A DNA stretch of 64,000 bases from Leptospirillum ferrooxidans C2-3 (GCF_000284315.1 NC_017094.1:186001-250000); one strand, 5' to 3'. Shown: positions 43,453 through 53,177, counted from the stretch's first letter. Program-made: numbers and translations. Notes: a model not told the origin generated them from the letters alone.

Positions 43453-44564
43453 TGAACTTTGGAGGTTTTTTGGCGTTGGGGTTTTTGATGATGTCACTGT
43501 TTGTCCCGGGTGGATGGATCCATCCCCATCCTGTTTTTGCATCACCACCGGACTCCATTCCCCTGACATTGACCCCCGAGCAGATCAAGGCGGGTTGGGT
43601 CAAGACGGAAGTTGCCGTTCCCCGAAGAATTTCCCGAACGATCCGGAGAACCGGAACGATCAACTTTGACGAAGGAAAGGTTTCCGTCATTTCTGCCAGA
43701 GTGGCTGCGAGAGAAGTAAAAATCTTGGCCTTTGAGGGGCAACGGGTTTCAAAAAACGATGATTTGGCTAAAGTCTATAGTCCTGACTTTGTAACGGCTG
43801 AGGTGGAGTACCTGAATGCTTTCAGGGTGGCGAAGACATCCCAGGACGCGTCGGAAGCCAAGTCCTATATCCAGGCGGTGGCAAAGAAGCTTTTGCTGAT
43901 GGGGGCTTCCGAAAAGGACCTGACAAGACTTTCCAAAACGGGAAAGATTGATCCTTACCTGACGATTCATTCTCCCAGGGCAGGAACAATCCTCAACTCC
44001 CAGCTGAGAGAAGGTCTCTTCATGAATCCGGGGGATCAGCTTCTGACCATTGCGGACCTGTCCAAGCTTTGGGTCTATATGGATATTTTTGAAGGGGATC
44101 TGCCTCTTGTCCGCCAGGGGCAAAAAATCAATGTGCATACAGTGGCCTATCCCGAAATGAGCTTTGCAGGGAAGATCATTTATCTGGGCGGGATGGTCGA
44201 TCCGGCAACAAGAACATTTCATGTCAGGGGGGAAATTTCAAATCCCGATAATTTGCTGAAGCCGGGGATGTTTGCCTCGGTTATCATCAGTCTTGACCGG
44301 CCAACGGGAGAAATTGCGCTTCCTGATGCGTCCTTTATCAGGGACGATCAGGGATACCATGTATTTGTTGAAACGGCACCTGGAACGTTTGTGACTCGGG
44401 AGGTCTCTGCCGGTGATGAGTCGGACGGGGAAATGACGGTTTTTTCAGGAGTCTCTTCCGGGGAAGCGGTTGCGACATCTGGTGCGATCCTTCTTGAAAA
44501 TATTCGTCAGGACCTACAGAACCGCGGGGTGCTGCCCCAACCACGAAAGCGACAGGTCCGTTAA
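43452..44564 (+). CDS. czcB: RND periplasmic adaptor (CzcB/CusB type)
   Basis: 370 aa. Signal-like N-terminus (1-30), then a barrel-sandwich hybrid and hairpin: SARVAAREVKILAFEGQRVSKNDDLAKVYSPDFVTAEVEYLNAF, SPRAGTILNSQLREGLFMNPGDQLLTIADLSKLWVYMDIFEGDL, and VRGEISNPDNLLKPGMFASV. It links the inner-membrane pump to the outer-membrane factor. Its stop TAA overlaps the next ATG by one base. Confidence 0.92.
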   Translation: MNFGGFLALGFLMMSLFVPGGWIHPHPVFASPPDSIPLTLTPEQIKAGWVKTEVAVPRRISRTIRRTGTINFDEGKVSVISARVAAREVKILAFEGQRVSKNDDLAKVYSPDFVTAEVEYLNAFRVAKTSQDASEAKSYIQAVAKKLLLMGASEKDLTRLSKTGKIDPYLTIHSPRAGTILNSQLREGLFMNPGDQLLTIADLSKLWVYMDIFEGDLPLVRQGQKINVHTVAYPEMSFAGKIIYLGGMVDPATRTFHVRGEISNPDNLLKPGMFASVIISLDRPTGEIALPDASFIRDDQGYHVFVETAPGTFVTREVSAGDESDGEMTVFSGVSSGEAVATSGAILLENIRQDLQNRGVLPQPRKRQVR

Positions 44565-47500
44565 TGAGAACACTTCTGAAACTGGCTCTCAGGGAGAGGG
44601 TTTTTGTTTATCTGTTGAGCGTTGTGGTTGTTGTTCTGGGTGTCGTTTCCTATCAGAACCTCCAAATCGAGCCATATCCGGATGTTTCTCCCCTTATGGT
44701 AAGGGTTTTGACCCAGTGGCCCGGTCGTGGTGCGGAAGAAGTGGAAAGACAGATCACCCTGCCCATTGAGATTGCGATTAACGGCACTCCTGGCATGAAG
44801 GCACAGCGATCCATCTCCATGTACGGGCTTTCCGTCGTGATGGCCATCTTTTCGGATGGAGTGAATGATTTTGAGGCCAGGCACCGCATTTATAACCGGA
44901 CGGCTCAGGCCAATCTTCCTGCCGGTATCGTTCCGGTGCTGGATATCAATACACCCGCAACCGGTGAGATCTATCGATACACCCTTTCGGGAGCGCCACT
45001 CGATGAGCTGAAAACTCTGGATGACTGGGTTCTTGAACGGCGTTTCAAGGAAATCCCCGGAGTGGCTGACGAATCGGGAATGGGCGGATGGATCAGACAG
45101 TATCAGATCCTGGTGGATATGAGCCGACTCAGAGATTACAACCTGACTCTCTCCCAGGTGATGAATGCTGTGTCTGCAGCGAACAACAATGTTGGGGCGT
45201 ATGTCCTGAACTTTGGTGAAACGGCCCAGGTGGTCAGGGGTATCGGACTTTTGCGCAATCGTGATGATATTGGCAAGATCATGGTTGCGGAGGTCAAGGG
45301 AACGCCCGTTTTGATCAGGGATATTGCAACCGTTCAGATCGGCCCCCAGCCCAGGCTTGGCAGGGTGGGAAGAAATTTGAACAACGATACGGTCGAAGGG
45401 GTTGTCCTTTTATTGCGCGGTGCAAATACCCGTCATGTTCTGGAGCGAGTTCACAAAAAGGTGGCGGAAATCCGGGCCCATGACCTGCCAAAAGGGGTCA
45501 GGATCAATACCTTCTACGACAGAACGGAATTGATGGGATGGACTCTTCATACCGTTCTGGAGAATCTGTCTCTGGGTATTACTCTGGTTCTTTTGACATT
45601 GTACGTTTTTTTGGGAAATTTGAGGTCTGCCCTGATTGTCGCCATTACGATTCCGGTTGCCCTTCTTGCAGCGTTCTCCCTCATGAAGCTCAAAGGCATA
45701 TCTGCCAATCTCCTGTCATTGGGAGCGATCGATTTCGGTATTTTGGTGGATGCTTCGGTCATCGTTGTGGAAAATATTTACCGGCATCTGATGGAACGTC
45801 CATCTGGTGATAAAACGGACACCCGGTCGATTGTTTTTTCAGCAGTGACGGAAGTGCAGGGAGCGACGGTCTTTTCCACGATGATTGTATTTGCGGCCTA
45901 TGTTCCCCTTTTGTTTATGAAGGGGGTTGAAGGAAAGATCTTTACCCCCATGGCCTATACCATGGGGGGAGGTCTTCTGGCGGCAGTGATCTTGTCGATG
46001 ACCCTGTCTCCCGCAATTTCATCGTCAGCTCTTTCCAATGTTGCTCCCCATGAAGATACATTGCTGATGCGTCTTGTAAAGAGATCCTACCGGTTTCTCC
46101 TATCATGGGTTCTGGCGCACAAGGCTGTAACACTGTCTCTGGCCGGAGGCTTCTTGATCTTGACGTTATTGATCATTCTTCCGAGGCTTGGAACGGAGTT
46201 TCTTCCTAAACTAGAGGAAAACAACCTTTATATCCGGGCAACCTATCCCGTATCGGTCAGTCTTCCCTACGGGGCAAAAATGACGGATGGCATCAGGAGA
46301 ATGATTCTGGAGACTCCGGAGATCAAGGTTGTGACTTCTGAGGAAGGACGTCCGGATGATGCTTATGATGTCGGAGGGTTCTGGAACGCAGAGTTTGCCG
46401 TGTTTTTCAAACCCGAGAAACAATGGCGTCCCGGCGTGACCAAAGCGATGATCCAGAAGGAAATCCTGACAAAGCTTCACGGAATTCCGGGAGTGACGTT
46501 TAATGTGTCCCAGTATATTGAAGACAATGTGGAAGAGGCTGTCTCAGGGGTCAAGGGGCAGAACAGCCTGAAAATTTTTGGTCCGGATCCGAAGGAGCTT
46601 GAGCGACTTGCCCAGAAGACCGTTTCTCTCCTGGCTTCCGTCAAGGGAATGACCGATCTGGGGATTTTCAGGATTCGAGGGGGTCAGGAGCTTCTCATTC
46701 GTGTCGATCCCTCCGCCTGTGCCCGTTATGGAGTTCATGCCCAGGATGTGGAGAATGTCATCCAGACCGCTGTGGGTGGAGTCGCTGTGACCCAGATCCT
46801 GAAAGAAGAGGAGCGTTTTGACGTGACAATCCGGCTTGCCGGAAAATACCGAAAGGATATCAAGGCCATCCGATCCATTTTGGTGGATACTCCGGACGGG
46901 TCACATATTCCTCTCTCCCAGCTGTCGACGATTGAGGTCAAGAACGGAAACTCCTATATCTTCCGGGAGCAGAATTCCCGCTATATCCCTGTGAAGTTTT
47001 CGGTGAGACATCGGGATATCGGTAGCGCGGTCGATGAAGCCAAGAGCCTCATTTCAAAAAATGTTCCAATGCCAACCGGTTACAGGATCCAGTGGTACGG
47101 GGAATACAGGGAGATGAAGGAAGCCCAGTCGCGTCTTCTTGTTCTGGCTCCCATTGCTGTTGCGATCATGTTTTTGCTCTTGTATTGGTCCTATCAATCT
47201 GTCGGGTATGCTCTTGTACAGCTTCTCTCTGTGCCATTTGCCCTTACCGGAGGGGTCTGGGCCCTGTACCTGACGGGACATCATCTCTCCATTTCTGCTG
47301 CAATCGGATTCCTGTCGCTTTTTGGCATTGCGATCCAGGATGGCATGATCCTGATCAATTTTGTAACAAGACTGAGGCAGGAAGGAATGGGAATGGCCGA
47401 AGCCATTACAAGGGGCGGGGAGCTTAGAGTCCGGCCCGTCCTGATGACAGCGCTTCTTGCGGGTCTTGGACTTCTTCCGGCAGCCCTTTCAACCGGAATC

Positions 47501-47653
47501 GGCAATCAGGCTCAAAAACCTCTTGCGATCGTTATTGTGGGAGGAGTCGTGACAGCCATTCTCTTTACCCTTCTTGTACTGCCTGTGGTGTATTCCCTGA
47601 CAGGGAAGCTGCCACAGGCTCCGAAGGGCTTTACCGGCGATGAGATCTCCTGA
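44564..47653 (+). CDS. czcA: Heavy-metal RND efflux pump (CzcA/CusA type)
   Basis: 1029 aa, 12 transmembrane helices expected. The TM4 region reads DFGILVDASVIVVEN, with the D/E charges of heavy-metal exporters; the DFG form is more like divalent-cation (Zn/Co/Ni/Cd) pumps than the AIG form of Cu/Ag CusA. Further family features: QWPGRGAEEVERQITLPIEIAINGTPGM, FDVTIRLAGKYRKDIKAIRSILVDTP, and IGFLSLFGIAIQDGMILI. It exports metal from periplasm and/or cytoplasm using the proton gradient. The metal itself is not proven. Confidence 0.94.
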   Translation: MRTLLKLALRERVFVYLLSVVVVVLGVVSYQNLQIEPYPDVSPLMVRVLTQWPGRGAEEVERQITLPIEIAINGTPGMKAQRSISMYGLSVVMAIFSDGVNDFEARHRIYNRTAQANLPAGIVPVLDINTPATGEIYRYTLSGAPLDELKTLDDWVLERRFKEIPGVADESGMGGWIRQYQILVDMSRLRDYNLTLSQVMNAVSAANNNVGAYVLNFGETAQVVRGIGLLRNRDDIGKIMVAEVKGTPVLIRDIATVQIGPQPRLGRVGRNLNNDTVEGVVLLLRGANTRHVLERVHKKVAEIRAHDLPKGVRINTFYDRTELMGWTLHTVLENLSLGITLVLLTLYVFLGNLRSALIVAITIPVALLAAFSLMKLKGISANLLSLGAIDFGILVDASVIVVENIYRHLMERPSGDKTDTRSIVFSAVTEVQGATVFSTMIVFAAYVPLLFMKGVEGKIFTPMAYTMGGGLLAAVILSMTLSPAISSSALSNVAPHEDTLLMRLVKRSYRFLLSWVLAHKAVTLSLAGGFLILTLLIILPRLGTEFLPKLEENNLYIRATYPVSVSLPYGAKMTDGIRRMILETPEIKVVTSEEGRPDDAYDVGGFWNAEFAVFFKPEKQWRPGVTKAMIQKEILTKLHGIPGVTFNVSQYIEDNVEEAVSGVKGQNSLKIFGPDPKELERLAQKTVSLLASVKGMTDLGIFRIRGGQELLIRVDPSACARYGVHAQDVENVIQTAVGGVAVTQILKEEERFDVTIRLAGKYRKDIKAIRSILVDTPDGSHIPLSQLSTIEVKNGNSYIFREQNSRYIPVKFSVRHRDIGSAVDEAKSLISKNVPMPTGYRIQWYGEYREMKEAQSRLLVLAPIAVAIMFLLLYWSYQSVGYALVQLLSVPFALTGGVWALYLTGHHLSISAAIGFLSLFGIAIQDGMILINFVTRLRQEGMGMAEAITRGGELRVRPVLMTALLAGLGLLPAALSTGIGNQAQKPLAIVIVGGVVTAILFTLLVLPVVYSLTGKLPQAPKGFTGDEIS

Positions 47654-47664
47654 GTCTTGCCCGG

Positions 47665-48465
47665 CTACTGTGTGGATTCCAGGAGAAAGCCTGTCATGGA
47701 AATGCAATGGTAGGAGATATCCCTGTTGGGGACGGAGATCTTTCTTTCCGGGGAGCATTCCAGTGAACGGCTTGCCCATCCGGCAAAAGCCAAAAGCGGA
47801 AGAAAATGCTCTTCAGTGGGGTGGTTCCTGCTTCCGTATGGAGCGGCGGTCCTGTAATGGATCAAGTCATCCCAGTTTCCGGCCTGAACGGTCTTGACAG
47901 TCCAGTCATCAAATTCTTCAGCCCACCGGGCGTTTCCTCCGGTGGTGACCCTTGCCTCAAAAAGATTGTGGGTGATTCCTCCGCTCGCCAGAAAAAAGAG
48001 ATCGTTCCCAGCGATATCATGAAGGTCCCGTCCAAACTGAAACATCTCCCCTGTTCCCATCTCTCGTGAAAGGGAGATGGGAACAACCGGGATTTGAGAG
48101 TCCGGGCTCATTGTCATGAGGGGAATCCAGACTCCATGGTCTAACCCCCTATTGTTCTCCATTTTGGATATCCATCCGGATTTGGACAGATTTTCGTTCA
48201 AGTTCATGGCAACCGAAGGGGATCCGGGTGCTGGGTAGCGCATTTGATAGAGCTCTTCCGGGAAACCTCCAAAGTCGTGAATGGTTTTTGGGTGGGGATT
48301 GCCTGAAATGGTGAGTTCTTTTTCCATCCAATGGGCGGAGATGACGGCAATGGCCCTGTAGTTCTTTTCGGGTTTCAGGTAAGTTTGCCAGGAATGCAAG
48401 GCCCTGTCGGTTCCGAGAATGATATCCGGCGCTCCATGGCTAACAAATCCAGCATTTTTTTGCAA
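47665..48465 (-). CDS. Extradiol-type dioxygenase (YgiD/DODA family)
   Basis: 266 aa if it starts at TTG 48465, the usual family length. GFVSHGAPDIIL, AIAVISAHWMEKE, NRGLDHGVWIPLMTM and FLASGGITHNLFE supply the conserved His residues of the class III ring-cleavage fold. E. coli YgiD is a zinc/iron-dependent 4,5-DOPA dioxygenase. The frame extends to ATG 48618, only 4 bases from the divergent DksA-like start, but that N-terminal part is not family-like. Natural substrate unknown. Confidence 0.85.
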   Translation of the reverse strand: MQKNAGFVSHGAPDIILGTDRALHSWQTYLKPEKNYRAIAVISAHWMEKELTISGNPHPKTIHDFGGFPEELYQMRYPAPGSPSVAMNLNENLSKSGWISKMENNRGLDHGVWIPLMTMSPDSQIPVVPISLSREMGTGEMFQFGRDLHDIAGNDLFFLASGGITHNLFEARVTTGGNARWAEEFDDWTVKTVQAGNWDDLIHYRTAAPYGSRNHPTEEHFLPLLAFAGWASRSLECSPERKISVPNRDISYHCISMTGFLLESTQ

Positions 48466-48621
48466 CGAAGACCCCCACTTTGACAATGATGACGGAAAGA
48501 TTGTTGAAGGATTGTCCCTTGCTGTGTATAGTCGATATGATGGAATGGGTTCATGCCGCTTGGCAAGTTCTTTGCCGCGGACTGTGGCGTCTTTTTTGAT
48601 GTTCAAAGGGAGAGTCATTCA

Positions 48622-49041
48622 ATGGACGAGTTTTCCTCTGGCAGTTCAGGTCAGGATTCTCCACCACAGCCAAGTAGTGGTCGGGACTTTTCTCGCATAG
48701 AAAGGCTTTTGCTGGATCAGCGGGATCAAATCCTGAAAGAGGCGGGAAGGGTTGTTGGTATCGGTGTCGCCAATGTTGCCGGTTTGACTCCTGATCCCAC
48801 AGATATGGCTACAAGAGAAGAGCATGAGGCGTTTTCTCTCCGTCTGAAGGAGAGGGAGAAGAACCTTCTCCGGAAGATTGATCTCGCTATCGAAAGGATC
48901 AAGGAAGGTGATTTTGGCATATGCGAAGAGTGTGGCGAACCAATTGAAGAAAAACGTCTGATGGCCAGACCAGTCACAACACTTTGTATTGATTGCAAAA
49001 CACTTCAGGAGATTCAGGAAAACGCAAAACGTCCTTCCTGA
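48622..49041 (+). CDS. DksA/TraR-type zinc-finger regulator
   Basis: 139 aa. An acidic, Ser-rich N-terminus is followed by coiled-coil helices (MATREEHEAFSLRLKEREKNLLRKIDLAIERIKEG) and a C4 zinc finger CEECGEPI ... CIDC near residues 108-130. DksA-type proteins bind the RNA polymerase secondary channel and adjust transcription with ppGpp. GGGAG lies 9 bases before ATG 48622; a longer frame to 48553 has no site. Confidence 0.88.
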   Translation: MDEFSSGSSGQDSPPQPSSGRDFSRIERLLLDQRDQILKEAGRVVGIGVANVAGLTPDPTDMATREEHEAFSLRLKEREKNLLRKIDLAIERIKEGDFGICEECGEPIEEKRLMARPVTTLCIDCKTLQEIQENAKRPS

Positions 49042-49045
49042 GCCA

Positions 49046-49789
49046 ATGAACAAAATCGTGTGGGTAACGGGGACGTCAAACGGTTTGGGGAAAGCCCTTG
49101 CATCAGAACTTCTTCAGTGCGGGTTTGATGTGCTGGGTTTTGTCCGTTCTTCTGCTCCGGCCACTGATTTGCCCGCTAACGGGTTTCGCTATGAGCAAAT
49201 TGTTCTGGATCTTTCGGATCTTTCCGCTTGCCGGAAATTCCTCCGGGAAGATCCTTGGGCAGATATGATTCCATGGCTTGTCATCCACAATGCTTCGATA
49301 CTCCCTTCGAGAAATCCTTTATGGGAAGAGCCTTGGGAAGATATTGAAAGGGCTTTTGCTGTCAATGTCGAAGCTCCCCTCCTGTTTTCAAGCCATCTGA
49401 TGGCCCGGCAGATCGTATCAAACCCTGGTGGTGGCCATCTTTTTCTTTCCTCCGGAGTCGGCCGAAGGGTTCGTTCCGGTTGGGGGAGCTACGGCATTTC
49501 CAAGCTTTGTATCGAAGCGCTTTCCCAAACGCTGGCTTCGGATCTGCCAGAGCCTTTTTTTGCTGCAACCCTGAATCCCGGTAAAATGAGAACAAAGATG
49601 AGGCAATTCGCCTATCCTCTCGAGGATCCCGGCAGCTTGCCTTCCCCTTCGCGGATTGCTTTTGATATCGCCCGATTTGTAAGGTATCTGTCTTGGACCG
49701 GTGGACGGGAGTTCAATGGCTCGGTCCTTGAGATGGAGGATATCGTGAAATGGACACCATCGGGGAGAGGTCATGATGGACTGGTGTGA
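49046..49789 (+). CDS. Short-chain dehydrogenase/reductase
   Basis: 247 aa. Rossmann N-terminus VWVTGTSNGLGKALASELL (TGxxxGxG), VIHNAS (NxAG-like), SSGVGRRVRSGWGSYGISK with catalytic Ser and YxxxK, and LNPGKMRTKM (the usual PG motif). NADP or NAD use cannot be decided. ATG 49046 starts the fold, 4 bases after the DksA-like stop. Substrate unknown. Confidence 0.9.
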   Translation: MNKIVWVTGTSNGLGKALASELLQCGFDVLGFVRSSAPATDLPANGFRYEQIVLDLSDLSACRKFLREDPWADMIPWLVIHNASILPSRNPLWEEPWEDIERAFAVNVEAPLLFSSHLMARQIVSNPGGGHLFLSSGVGRRVRSGWGSYGISKLCIEALSQTLASDLPEPFFAATLNPGKMRTKMRQFAYPLEDPGSLPSPSRIAFDIARFVRYLSWTGGREFNGSVLEMEDIVKWTPSGRGHDGLV

Positions 49790-50669
49790 TTTGGATAAAG
49801 GGAAGCGCCTTGTCAGCGTTTTTGGCATGTTTCTTTTGGGGGGATCCCTGTTTTTTCCCGGATGCATGATGGCTCAACCGGAAAAGAATAATGCTCTTGT
49901 GGTCCAGAATAACGCTCGATTCCTTCATGCATACAAGGATGCCAGGGTGGATTTATCCCAAAATCAATTTTCAAAAGCGGAAGCGATTGACCAGGCATGG
50001 AAAAAATATCCCTATCTGACTGCAACCAATCAGCATTTGCTGCTGGGGCTTGATCACCAGATTGGGAGGGACGAGGCCATCTACCGGATGGGGGAGGCTC
50101 GGCAGCTTGAACGGGTGGGGCATCTGAATGAAGCTTTGTCCAAGGTTTCCCAGGCGGCCCGTCTGGATCCGTCGTGGGTCATTCCCAAGAGAGCCCGCAG
50201 GCATCTCCTTATTTTGATCGAGGTTCAGAACCAGATGGGAAGGCAATGGGAGTCATTGTCTGCCCGACTGCTCCTTTTGAGGAAAGAGGGACCGGCCAAT
50301 CCCGAGCTTGACCGGACATTGTCCTGGGCGTACCGGCACCTGGCTCAAACCAGACTCTCTTCAAACCATCTGCCTGGCGCCTATCGGTCCGTCAAAAGAG
50401 CCCTTCTGCTTGATCCGTCAGATAACGATGCAATCGAACTCAAAAAACGCATTCTGGAACAGGTCAATACGCATATTGCACACGGAGAAGCCTATTTCAG
50501 GAACAATCAGATTCGAAAAGCTGTCCAATCATTTCGCGAGGCATTGCTGATACGACCCTCTGACCCAAGAGCCCAAAAAGATCTGGATATGGCGCTTGAG
50601 GCCCAGGCACTCGGCAATAATTCCCGCCATCCATCGAGTTCTCCCCAGTCACCCGCACCAAGACTGTGA
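49773..50669 (+). CDS. TPR lipoprotein
   Basis: 298 aa. A hydrophobic segment ends in lipobox FFPGC (Cys about 31). TPR-type helices follow at about 90-150 (MGEARQLERVGHLNEALSKVSQAARLDPSWVIPK), 185-225 and 238-280 (AYFRNNQIRKAVQSFREALLIRPSDPRAQ). The tail is Ser/Pro-rich. It overlaps the 3' end of the dehydrogenase gene by 17 bases. Probably an envelope scaffold; role unknown. Confidence 0.82.
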   Translation: MMDWCDLDKGKRLVSVFGMFLLGGSLFFPGCMMAQPEKNNALVVQNNARFLHAYKDARVDLSQNQFSKAEAIDQAWKKYPYLTATNQHLLLGLDHQIGRDEAIYRMGEARQLERVGHLNEALSKVSQAARLDPSWVIPKRARRHLLILIEVQNQMGRQWESLSARLLLLRKEGPANPELDRTLSWAYRHLAQTRLSSNHLPGAYRSVKRALLLDPSDNDAIELKKRILEQVNTHIAHGEAYFRNNQIRKAVQSFREALLIRPSDPRAQKDLDMALEAQALGNNSRHPSSSPQSPAPRL

Positions 50670-50715
50670 CCGTTGAACATCATGAACATTAACCCTATCG
50701 GAAAGGATCTTTGAA

Positions 50716-51594
50716 ATGGCTTTGGAACAGGATTTTATCAAGTCGCATGGATTGGGAAATGATTATATTGTCATGACGGCTCCACCTCCCGGTCTTTCGT
50801 GGTCTCCTGAAATCATTCGACTGATCTGTGACCGGAATTATGGTGTGGGTTCTGATGGAATATTGCTTTTAACCAGGGATCATGAGCCTTTTGGCCTCCG
50901 TATTTTTAACCCGGATGGCAGCGAAGCGGAGAAAAGCGGAAATGGGCTAAGGATCTTTGCGAAGTTCCTGTATGAATACGGTTATGCAAAAAAAGAATCT
51001 TTCGAGATCGAAACCTTGGGAGGAATGGTTTCTGCCAAGGTGACATTGGGAGAGGATCGACTGGTGAAAAGAGTTCTTGTGGATATGGGAAACTATACGC
51101 TGGATCCGGATAAGGTTGGTGTCAAAGGTGCATTGTCTCCTCATATTGAAGGAGAAATTGATCTTGCACCGAACTTGAGGCTCAAGGGGACGGCTGTTTC
51201 GGTCGGGAATCCTCATTTTGTCTTTTTTGTGGACAAGATCGATGAAGACTGGATCAAAAAATGGGGGTCGGCGATTGAAAATAATGCTCTTTTTCCTCGT
51301 CGAATCAATACACAGATGGTTAAAGTGACAGGCGAGGATCGGATTGAAATCCGTATTTGGGAAAGGGGAGCCGGTTATACTCTGGCTTCCGGGTCTTCTT
51401 CTTGCGCTGCTGCAGCTGTTTCGGTTCACCTTGGCAAAGTCAAAAGCCCTGTTCGTGTATCAATGCCAGGGGGGGAATTGACGATTGATGTTTCGAAAAC
51501 CGGAGAAATCCGGATGGAAGGCCCCGTTGCTTCCGTCATGAGCGGCCGATTTACTTCCGAGTTTTTATCAGAACTGAAACATATTGCGGGTTAA
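50716..51594 (+). CDS. dapF: Diaminopimelate epimerase-family protein lacking both catalytic cysteines
   Basis: 292 aa. The DapF fold is clear: KSHGLGNDYIVM, NPDGSEAEKSGNGLRIFAKFLYEYG, VSVGNPHFVFFVD, and RIWERGAGYTLASGSSSCAAAAVSV. In E. coli the two catalytic bases are Cys73 (QCGNG) and Cys217 (QACGSGACA). Here the matching residues are Ser74 (KSGNG) and Ser225 (LASGSSSC). The enzyme should not work as a normal two-Cys epimerase; it may use serine, act on another substrate, or have another role. Assigned symbol reflects family only. Confidence 0.85.
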   Translation: MALEQDFIKSHGLGNDYIVMTAPPPGLSWSPEIIRLICDRNYGVGSDGILLLTRDHEPFGLRIFNPDGSEAEKSGNGLRIFAKFLYEYGYAKKESFEIETLGGMVSAKVTLGEDRLVKRVLVDMGNYTLDPDKVGVKGALSPHIEGEIDLAPNLRLKGTAVSVGNPHFVFFVDKIDEDWIKKWGSAIENNALFPRRINTQMVKVTGEDRIEIRIWERGAGYTLASGSSSCAAAAVSVHLGKVKSPVRVSMPGGELTIDVSKTGEIRMEGPVASVMSGRFTSEFLSELKHIAG

Positions 51595-51600
51595 TAAGCG

Positions 51601-51789
51601 TTAATGTTTTTGTCCGGCAGGAATTTCCTTATGCTGGGTTGCAAAGCCGACAAAATCCTGATGGGCCAAGTGCCAAAGATTGGTTCCCATGATCAAAAGA
51701 AAAATGACTGCGATCGGAAGGAGCATCCAGAATAGGGACCGGTCTTTTTTGGTTGTCTGGTTTGGGTCTCTCGGGTCGAAATCAATCAT
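51601..51789 (-). CDS. Small single-pass membrane protein
   Basis: 62 aa. A charged N-terminus (MIDFDPRDPNQTTKKDR) precedes one transmembrane helix (about residues 20-42, WMLLPIAVIFLLIMGTNLW) and a polar tail. AGAGG lies about 6 bases before ATG 51789. The stop is only 7 bases from the convergent dapF-like stop. No family recognised. Confidence 0.65.
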   Translation of the reverse strand: MIDFDPRDPNQTTKKDRSLFWMLLPIAVIFLLIMGTNLWHLAHQDFVGFATQHKEIPAGQKH

Positions 51790-51830
51790 GACTTTCCTCT
51801 TTTTGTATTGGAGGTTGCGGTTCCGCCGAC

Positions 51831-53177
51831 TTATCCAAATGGATTCTTCGCTCGGATGTCCATTCTTGTCTGGGGGCTTTCCTGAAAGGCGGCCCTCAGA
51901 AGCTTGAGTGGTGATGCTCCATCTTCCGGAGCATGACAAGATGTGAATTTTGCCAGTAGACTGCTATTCCCGGCCACTTCTGCCAAAAGTGCCGTTTTCA
52001 TTCTGGCGAGTGCTTTTTCTGTTCCCAGTCTTGATGTGTCCGGAAGGAAAACCAGAAATTCCATGGGAGACATTCTTCCCAAAAGGTCGGAGTACCTGGT
52101 AAATAGCTCCAGGTGTTCAACCAATGGGAAGACTCCTCTCGCTTCTGTAAGAGTGATGCCTATGACGCCCACTCCCTGATGTCTCAGTGAGGCCATTTCA
52201 ATCAGGTCGGCAAGTCCGTCGATCAATCCTCTTCTGGACAGAAGGGCTGAGTCAGGATCACGATTCAGCGGGCTGATCAACCGGAGCTCTTCCCTGTTCC
52301 TGAAAATTTTTCTTGTCAGGTCATTGGCTTTTTGCTGGATATGTTGGGTATTGCTTGTTTCTTTCTGTTCTTGAGAGGTCAATTTTTGGAGCATCCAACC
52401 CAGATGAGATGTTTCCCGGAAAAGGGGAATAATCATATGAATGCTTTCCGGGTCGGCTTCCTTGATAAAGAATGACCGGGAGACAGGAATGGATATGGAC
52501 TGGATGACCTGTTCAGGGATAATGGCTGAGATGGCTGTGGTAATCGGCATCTGATGATCGGCCGAAGTTCTTGTCGAGACTTGGATCAGCGAAGAGTTCT
52601 TCTGCCATTTTGAGGTGGTCCACAGGAATATTTTTGGCGGTTCTGGCAGATTGGATTCTTCCCAGAATGGATCGGCAAGCGTTTCCAGAATCTTCTCATG
52701 ATCAAGCGAGTCAAGAAGAATGGATGCCATTTCCTCGGATAGTTCTGTAAAGATTCGGGATAAGGAGTTGTCGAGAGATGCTGAATGGTTTGCTACTCTA
52801 AAAAAAAGGACCGCTTCCTCATCGGAGTCAGTGATGGCGGCACGAAAAAGTTCCAAAGACGCTTCGCCGAAAGGAACGGATGTCTGCCAGAGCCCACCGG
52901 AAGCCGGAGTATTTCCCCGAATCCAGGTGTTGATCTGGCTGGCATTCGCCGGGAGTATTTTGGTCAGAAATGTTTTTTCAATGTCCGCTTGTGGGATCGT
53001 TCCGACGGAAATGATTTTTTTGTCCAGGAAAGAAAGAAACAAACTGTCGGCAGCCCGTAAGAATCCCTTTTTGGAAAGAAGGGCAAACCCGATCATTTCT
53101 TTTTCACAAATCTGGTTGACCTTTTGCAGGACGCTTGTCATGGGGCGGATAGAAGAATGGCCCAGTAGAATCGACAT
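51831..53177 (-). CDS. Protein with a degenerate GGDEF domain
   Basis: 448 aa, soluble. The C-terminal part (from about 310) follows a diguanylate cyclase: SRRGLIDGLADLIEMASLRH, VGVIGITLTE, then LFTRYSDLLGRMSPMEFLVFLPDTS, where MSPMEF stands in place of the GGDEF loop. Cyclase activity is therefore unlikely. The N-terminal 300 residues may hold sensor domains. ATG 53177 has AAAGGGGG immediately upstream. A partner of the 16.9 kb protein by domain style only. Confidence 0.7.
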   Translation of the reverse strand: MSILLGHSSIRPMTSVLQKVNQICEKEMIGFALLSKKGFLRAADSLFLSFLDKKIISVGTIPQADIEKTFLTKILPANASQINTWIRGNTPASGGLWQTSVPFGEASLELFRAAITDSDEEAVLFFRVANHSASLDNSLSRIFTELSEEMASILLDSLDHEKILETLADPFWEESNLPEPPKIFLWTTSKWQKNSSLIQVSTRTSADHQMPITTAISAIIPEQVIQSISIPVSRSFFIKEADPESIHMIIPLFRETSHLGWMLQKLTSQEQKETSNTQHIQQKANDLTRKIFRNREELRLISPLNRDPDSALLSRRGLIDGLADLIEMASLRHQGVGVIGITLTEARGVFPLVEHLELFTRYSDLLGRMSPMEFLVFLPDTSRLGTEKALARMKTALLAEVAGNSSLLAKFTSCHAPEDGASPLKLLRAAFQESPQTRMDIRAKNPFG

